This document shows positions 34,783 through 38,190 of a DNA stretch of 38,190 nt, piece by piece. A model generated the notes under the pieces. The model saw only the letters and a list, made by a program, of their open reading frames with translations. It did no database searches and was not told the DNA's origin. Numbering within the stretch: the first letter of the stretch is position 1; every line of letters starts with the position of its first letter. The DNA is from an uncultured Pelagibacteraceae bacterium (GTDB lineage: Bacteria > Pseudomonadota > Alphaproteobacteria > Pelagibacterales > Pelagibacteraceae). The stretch spans positions 1 through 38,190 of the forward strand of contig CACEFF010000010.1 in the NCBI GenBank assembly GCA_902558815.1, in the 5' to 3' direction. Position numbers and translations under genes: made by a program.

Positions 34783-35790
34783 TTATCTTAAAGTTAAATT
34801 TTTCATTTGTTTTAAACTCATAAAATTATTCTTTATATTAGACTTGTAATCATAATATTCATTTAAAATTTGATATTTTTTAGATTTATATTTTTTTAAA
34901 TATTTTGCATTAGGTGAAATTATAAAACTATTTTTAGACTTTAGAATTAGATGGCATTCATCTTTAGTAAACATAGACTCATGAAGTTTTTCTCCCGCTC
35001 TAATACCAATTACATTTATTTTTTTAATATTTTTAAATAACCTTATTAAATCAATAATTTTAATTGACGAGAGCTTTGGTACAAATATTTCTCCACCTTT
35101 CATCTCATCTAAACAATTTAAGACAAATTTTAAAGCGTCATTTACTGATATCCAGAATCTGGTCATATTTTTATCAGTCAAATTAAATGTTTTTTTATTT
35201 TCTTTACGGTAATCTTTTAACATTTCTAAGATTGAACCTGATGAACCAGATACATTACCATATCTTACAACGGAAAATTGAATTTTTTTTGAACCTTTAA
35301 TTTGCTCAGCTGAAGTAAAAATTTTGTCTGAGCATAATTTAGTAGCGCCATAAAGATTTATTGGATTTGATGCTTTATCTGTCGATAATGCTAATACTTT
35401 CTCTACATTATTTTTTAGTGCACAGTGCACTATATTTTCTGCTCCCATTATATTTGTCTTGATACATTCCATTGGGTTTTCTTCTGCAAATGGCACATGT
35501 TTTATTGCAGCAGCGTGAATCACAATATTACAATTTCGAAAAGCAAAATCTAACCTATCTCTATCTCTGACATCCCCCATAAAAAATCTTAATTTTGGAA
35601 AAATCTTATGATCTTTATATTTTTCAACTAATTTATGATGTTTTTGTTCATCACGTGAAAAAATTACTAATTTTTTGAAAATGTGATTATCAATTAGATG
35701 ATTTATTAAATGTTTTCCAAAAAAACCCGTTCCACCAGTAATTAAAATTGTTTTATTTTTAAATTTTTTTGATTTTGGAATAGAATTCAT
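34783..35790 (-). CDS. UDP-GlcNAc 4,6-dehydratase, PseB/FlaA1-like
   Basis: This 335-residue extended SDR has TGGTGFFGKHL, HAAAIKHVP, LSTDKASNP with T137-D138-K139, and the intact YxxxK at Y147-K151 in NLYGATK. This is the SYK form found in PseB/FlaA1, unlike the Met variant at 10521-11549. PseB inverts C5 while making the 4-keto-6-deoxy sugar that starts pseudaminic acid synthesis, but no PseC/H/G partners follow here. It stands alone on the minus strand between two plus-strand genes. Confidence 0.83.
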   Translation of the reverse strand: MNSIPKSKKFKNKTILITGGTGFFGKHLINHLIDNHIFKKLVIFSRDEQKHHKLVEKYKDHKIFPKLRFFMGDVRDRDRLDFAFRNCNIVIHAAAIKHVPFAEENPMECIKTNIMGAENIVHCALKNNVEKVLALSTDKASNPINLYGATKLCSDKIFTSAEQIKGSKKIQFSVVRYGNVSGSSGSILEMLKDYRKENKKTFNLTDKNMTRFWISVNDALKFVLNCLDEMKGGEIFVPKLSSIKIIDLIRLFKNIKKINVIGIRAGEKLHESMFTKDECHLILKSKNSFIISPNAKYLKKYKSKKYQILNEYYDYKSNIKNNFMSLKQMKNLTLR

Positions 35791-35828
35791 TTAATTAATT
35801 TGAATGTTTTTAAGTTAAATTATAAGTT

Positions 35829-35856
35829 TTGTAAATATCTACTTTACAATTATAGT
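35829..35856 (+). promoter_or_regulatory. Possible sigma70-type promoter
   Basis: TTGTAA (35829-35834) and TATAGT (35851-35856) are separated by 16 bases and lie 16 bases before the ATG at 35873. The match is fair, but the AT-rich context produces such pairs often. Confidence 0.3.
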
Positions 35857-35872
35857 AAAAATTAAGAGTTAA

Positions 35873-37267
35873 ATGAAAGTTATTTATATCCATATAGAAA
35901 CTTCAAAGAGAGAATACCTTTCGCGATTACTGTCAGCTTTTTTTGCGACAAGGATGGGCTACAAAGTTTTAATAGGAGATATTCTTAGTTTTTTTGAAAA
36001 AATAAAAAATTTAAAAGGAAAAAAAGGAATTTTTCATTTTAAAGATATTGCACCATCAGATCTAAATTTTAAATTGTTTAATAATTTAAAAGAAAATAAT
36101 TTTTTGATCACTTCGATTGATGAGGAGGGTGGATTAGAATATGAAAAATATCACTCAAAAGATTTTAATAGTTTTTTAACATCTCGATATTCAGCTGATA
36201 CCCTGTTACTAGTAGATAAAATTTTCACGTGGGGAAAATTTGACTTTGACAGTTTAGTTGAAAATTTCCCAAAATTTAATGATAAATTTTTAAATACTGG
36301 GAATCCCAGGCTAGATTTTTGCAAAACTAAACTAGATACATTCTATGAACAATTAAATTCAAATGAAATTAAAGATGAAAAAAAACCTATATTGATTATA
36401 TCAGATATTGGAAACATTATGTCATCAAAAAAATTAAGCGAGCAAATATATATTAATAGAGAGTCTCAAAAGTATCTTCATGAAATAAAAGATGAAAGAG
36501 AAGATGACCAGTTATCAATTTATTCTAATAAAATTTTGTATCTTTCAGAATTAATAAAACTTGTGAAAAATTTAACAAAAAAATTTCCTAATGAAAAATT
36601 CATATTTAGACCACACCCAACTGAAAGTAAGGATGATTGGAATAAAATTTTAGGTAATAACAAAAATCTAGAAATCATAAAAGATAAGGATGCAGCTTAT
36701 TGGATAAGAAAAAGTAAATTGATGGTTCATAATTCTTGCTATACAGCTATAGATGGCGCAATTTTGAAAAAACCTATAATTTCTTTTTGTCCATCTAATT
36801 GTATTAAATCAAAAAAATATTTTACTGGTAAAATTGGAGTTCAAACTAATACAATCGAGCAAGTTAAAAAAAATGTTGAATATTTAATTAATAATCCAAA
36901 ACATTTTGATGAAAATATTTTATTAAATTTTGAATTAATTAATTCAAGGTTAAATTTAGATGGCATTTCTGCACAAAAACATGCTGAAGCTTGGCATGAA
37001 TTAATTGATAAAAATGAATTAGAGATAAATAGTTTTAATTTCAAATTTTTAATATTCTTTTTAAGAATTGATTATTCAATAAAATTTTTTATAAAAAAAT
37101 TATTTGGGATCAAGTCAAAACAATCAACAAAATTTGATGAACTTAATTCCCAAAAAATTAAGAAAAATTTGAATTATTTTGAAAAAGTTTTTAATGATGA
37201 AAAAAAAATAAATTACAAAGTAAATAAAATAAACAAACATTTATGTTTTATAGAGGCTAAATTTTAA
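35873..37267 (+). CDS. Surface carbohydrate biosynthesis protein (GT-B-like)
   Basis: The 464-residue protein has SIDEEGGLEYE, GNPRLDF, FIFRPHPTES, and the C-terminal VHNSCYTAIDGAILKKPIISF, a pattern of the surface-carbohydrate / CDP-glycerol glycerophosphotransferase-like group. The HP motif and the late Gly/Ser loop fit nucleotide-sugar binding. It is likely a cytoplasmic transferase in glycan assembly. The last 70 residues are Lys-rich and unlike the rest. Confidence 0.7.
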   Translation: MKVIYIHIETSKREYLSRLLSAFFATRMGYKVLIGDILSFFEKIKNLKGKKGIFHFKDIAPSDLNFKLFNNLKENNFLITSIDEEGGLEYEKYHSKDFNSFLTSRYSADTLLLVDKIFTWGKFDFDSLVENFPKFNDKFLNTGNPRLDFCKTKLDTFYEQLNSNEIKDEKKPILIISDIGNIMSSKKLSEQIYINRESQKYLHEIKDEREDDQLSIYSNKILYLSELIKLVKNLTKKFPNEKFIFRPHPTESKDDWNKILGNNKNLEIIKDKDAAYWIRKSKLMVHNSCYTAIDGAILKKPIISFCPSNCIKSKKYFTGKIGVQTNTIEQVKKNVEYLINNPKHFDENILLNFELINSRLNLDGISAQKHAEAWHELIDKNELEINSFNFKFLIFFLRIDYSIKFFIKKLFGIKSKQSTKFDELNSQKIKKNLNYFEKVFNDEKKINYKVNKINKHLCFIEAKF

Positions 37268-37289
37268 TTTTTTGACATCTTAAAATTTA
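37258..37289. terminator. Perfect 10-bp inverted repeat over two convergent stops
   Basis: TAAATTTTAA (37258-37267) and TTAAAATTTA (37280-37289) are exact reverse complements with a 12-base loop, and include the stop codons of both convergent genes. Its all-AT stem is weak, so bidirectional termination is possible but unproven. Confidence 0.35.
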
Positions 37290-38071
37290 TTAATAATTTT
37301 CTTAATTAAATTTTTAAAATTTATGTCGTCATATAAATAAAAATTTTCAATAGATCTTCTATATTTCCTGTATAATTCTACGTAATTACTATTATGATTA
37401 ATTTTCCATGGTTTAAAATTATTAAAGTGTAAAATATTTTTTTTGTTTATTTTTTTTGAGTTAGTTTTATCTAAATAGTTCCACTTTCCATTAATATATT
37501 TCACATCTTTTTCTAAAACAAAATTGACTATAGGTTGGTCTCCCCATTTATCTTTATAAATTTTTGAATATTTGATAATTTTTTTTAAGTAATTTTTTGA
37601 TTTAAATTTTTTCGTATTTATTAACAGTACACCTGAATTAAATCGTCTTGTCCTTGGTTTACCGATGTAAAGTTTTTTTTGAATTGGAATAAATGGTTCT
37701 TTTACTGCAGCTAAAGTTTTATTTAATTTAATGTTAAAAATTTTATTTATATTTCTTAATACAATCGTATCACTATCTAAATAAAGAATTTTGTTATATT
37801 TTTCTAATTGCTTGGGTATAAAATATCTAAAATAAAAACCTTTTATTTGGCCATTGATTTTATTAAAGTCTTTATCTTTAAATTTTATTAGCTTTAATTT
37901 TTTTCCAAAAAAATTCTTAAATTTTGATAAAATATTTTTATTTAATCCATGGAAAATTAAAAACACATCAATTGAATCATTGAATTCGAAAAATGATTTT
38001 ATTGCAACAAATGAATGTTTCCAATAGTTTAAATCAGTGGTGAAATAAACAGCATATTTATTTTTTTTCAT
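37280..38071 (-). CDS. Glycosyltransferase family 8
   Basis: The 263-residue protein follows the GT8 plan: VYFTTDLNYW at the start, YRYFIP-like segment (FYFRYFIPKQL), the DxD metal motif in ILYLDSDTIV, RFNSGVLLINTK, DQPIVNFVL and the late HFNNFKPWK. It is a retaining transferase, typically of galactose or glucose, in LPS or capsule assembly. The convergent neighbour ends 12 bases away. Confidence 0.87.
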   Translation of the reverse strand: MKKNKYAVYFTTDLNYWKHSFVAIKSFFEFNDSIDVFLIFHGLNKNILSKFKNFFGKKLKLIKFKDKDFNKINGQIKGFYFRYFIPKQLEKYNKILYLDSDTIVLRNINKIFNIKLNKTLAAVKEPFIPIQKKLYIGKPRTRRFNSGVLLINTKKFKSKNYLKKIIKYSKIYKDKWGDQPIVNFVLEKDVKYINGKWNYLDKTNSKKINKKNILHFNNFKPWKINHNSNYVELYRKYRRSIENFYLYDDINFKNLIKKIINKF

Positions 38072-38136
38072 AAATTATATAAATACTTTATATAGATAAT
38101 ATAAATAGTTAATAAAAAAAATAAGTATTAATTTTG

Positions 38137-38190
38137 ATGAAAAAAGGAAAAATTATTTATATTACTGAAACATCTTTACCAAGTAATTCA
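38137..38190 (+). CDS. 5' end of a gene cut by the window edge, possibly a glycosyltransferase
   Basis: An ATG at 38137 opens a frame of 18 codons (MKKGKIIYITETSLPSNS) to the window end. A Lys-rich start then a strand ending in T-x-x-x-P-S is common at the N terminus of GT4-type transferases, but this is too little sequence for more than a guess. It is divergent from the GT8 gene. Confidence 0.45.
   Translation, partial: MKKGKIIYITETSLPSNS

Noticed and set aside
34770..34800. Terminator between the convergent GT2 and PseB-like genes
   Set aside because: Only a five-base AT stem can be drawn here, which is not distinguishable from chance.
1..38190. Insertion sequences, tRNA or rRNA genes, CRISPR arrays, phage genes
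   Set aside because: No transposase, integrase, cloverleaf-like segment, regularly spaced repeat or phage structural protein was found on either strand by reading.

Overview
The window is a very AT-rich bacterial segment with long A/T homopolymers and Lys/Asn/Ile-rich proteins. A TonB-dependent outer-membrane receptor, nonulosonic (sialic-type) acid genes and many sugar-nucleotide enzymes point to a Gram-negative surface-glycan island. The extreme base composition, short intergenic gaps and overlapping genes resemble streamlined marine proteobacteria (SAR11- or SAR86-like), but no rRNA or phylogenetic marker lies in the window, so the taxon is a guess.

Region 1 (1-4665, minus strand) is a vitamin B12 locus. 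A cobalamin riboswitch precedes a BtuB-like receptor, then a B12-binding radical SAM enzyme with its domains in reversed order, then a small DUF6580-type membrane protein that could be the inner-membrane half of uptake.

Region 2 (4899-10410, mixed strands) holds a GNAT-like protein without an ATG start, a GT-B-like transferase with an acyl carrier protein (ACP), a Rieske oxygenase, an AAC(3)-fold acyltransferase and a KASIII enzyme. It looks like an acyl-modification module.

Region 3 (10521-15213, minus strand) is a tight NeuA-NeuB-NeuC set (CMP-sialic acid from UDP-GlcNAc) followed by a sugar reductase and a 4,6-dehydratase with an SMK-type active site.

Region 4 (15282-26033, plus strand) is the most unusual part. 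After a NodB-type deacetylase comes a compact run: AMP-forming ligase, LuxE-like acyl-protein synthetase, LuxC-like acyl reductase, FabZ-like dehydratase, radical SAM enzyme, FabG-like reductase, split transketolase (two subunits), a second ACP and an ABC exporter. No luxAB is present. The enzymes suggest that a carboxylic acid is activated, reduced to an aldehyde, and perhaps extended by a two-carbon ketol unit, giving an unusual acyl- or sugar-like residue for the surface glycan.

Region 5 (26057-32001, minus strand) is a second nonulosonate-type operon: an aldo/keto reductase-aminotransferase fusion, a second NeuB/SpsE-like synthase, a GT2 transferase, an aminopeptidase-fold protein and an SpsF-like cytidylyltransferase.

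Region 6 (32108-38190) has an RmlD-like reductase, a CDP-paratose 2-epimerase-like enzyme, glycosyltransferases, a PseB-like 4,6-dehydratase, and the first codons of a further gene cut by the window edge. No Wzx flippase, Wzy polymerase, insertion sequence, tRNA, rRNA or CRISPR array was seen.
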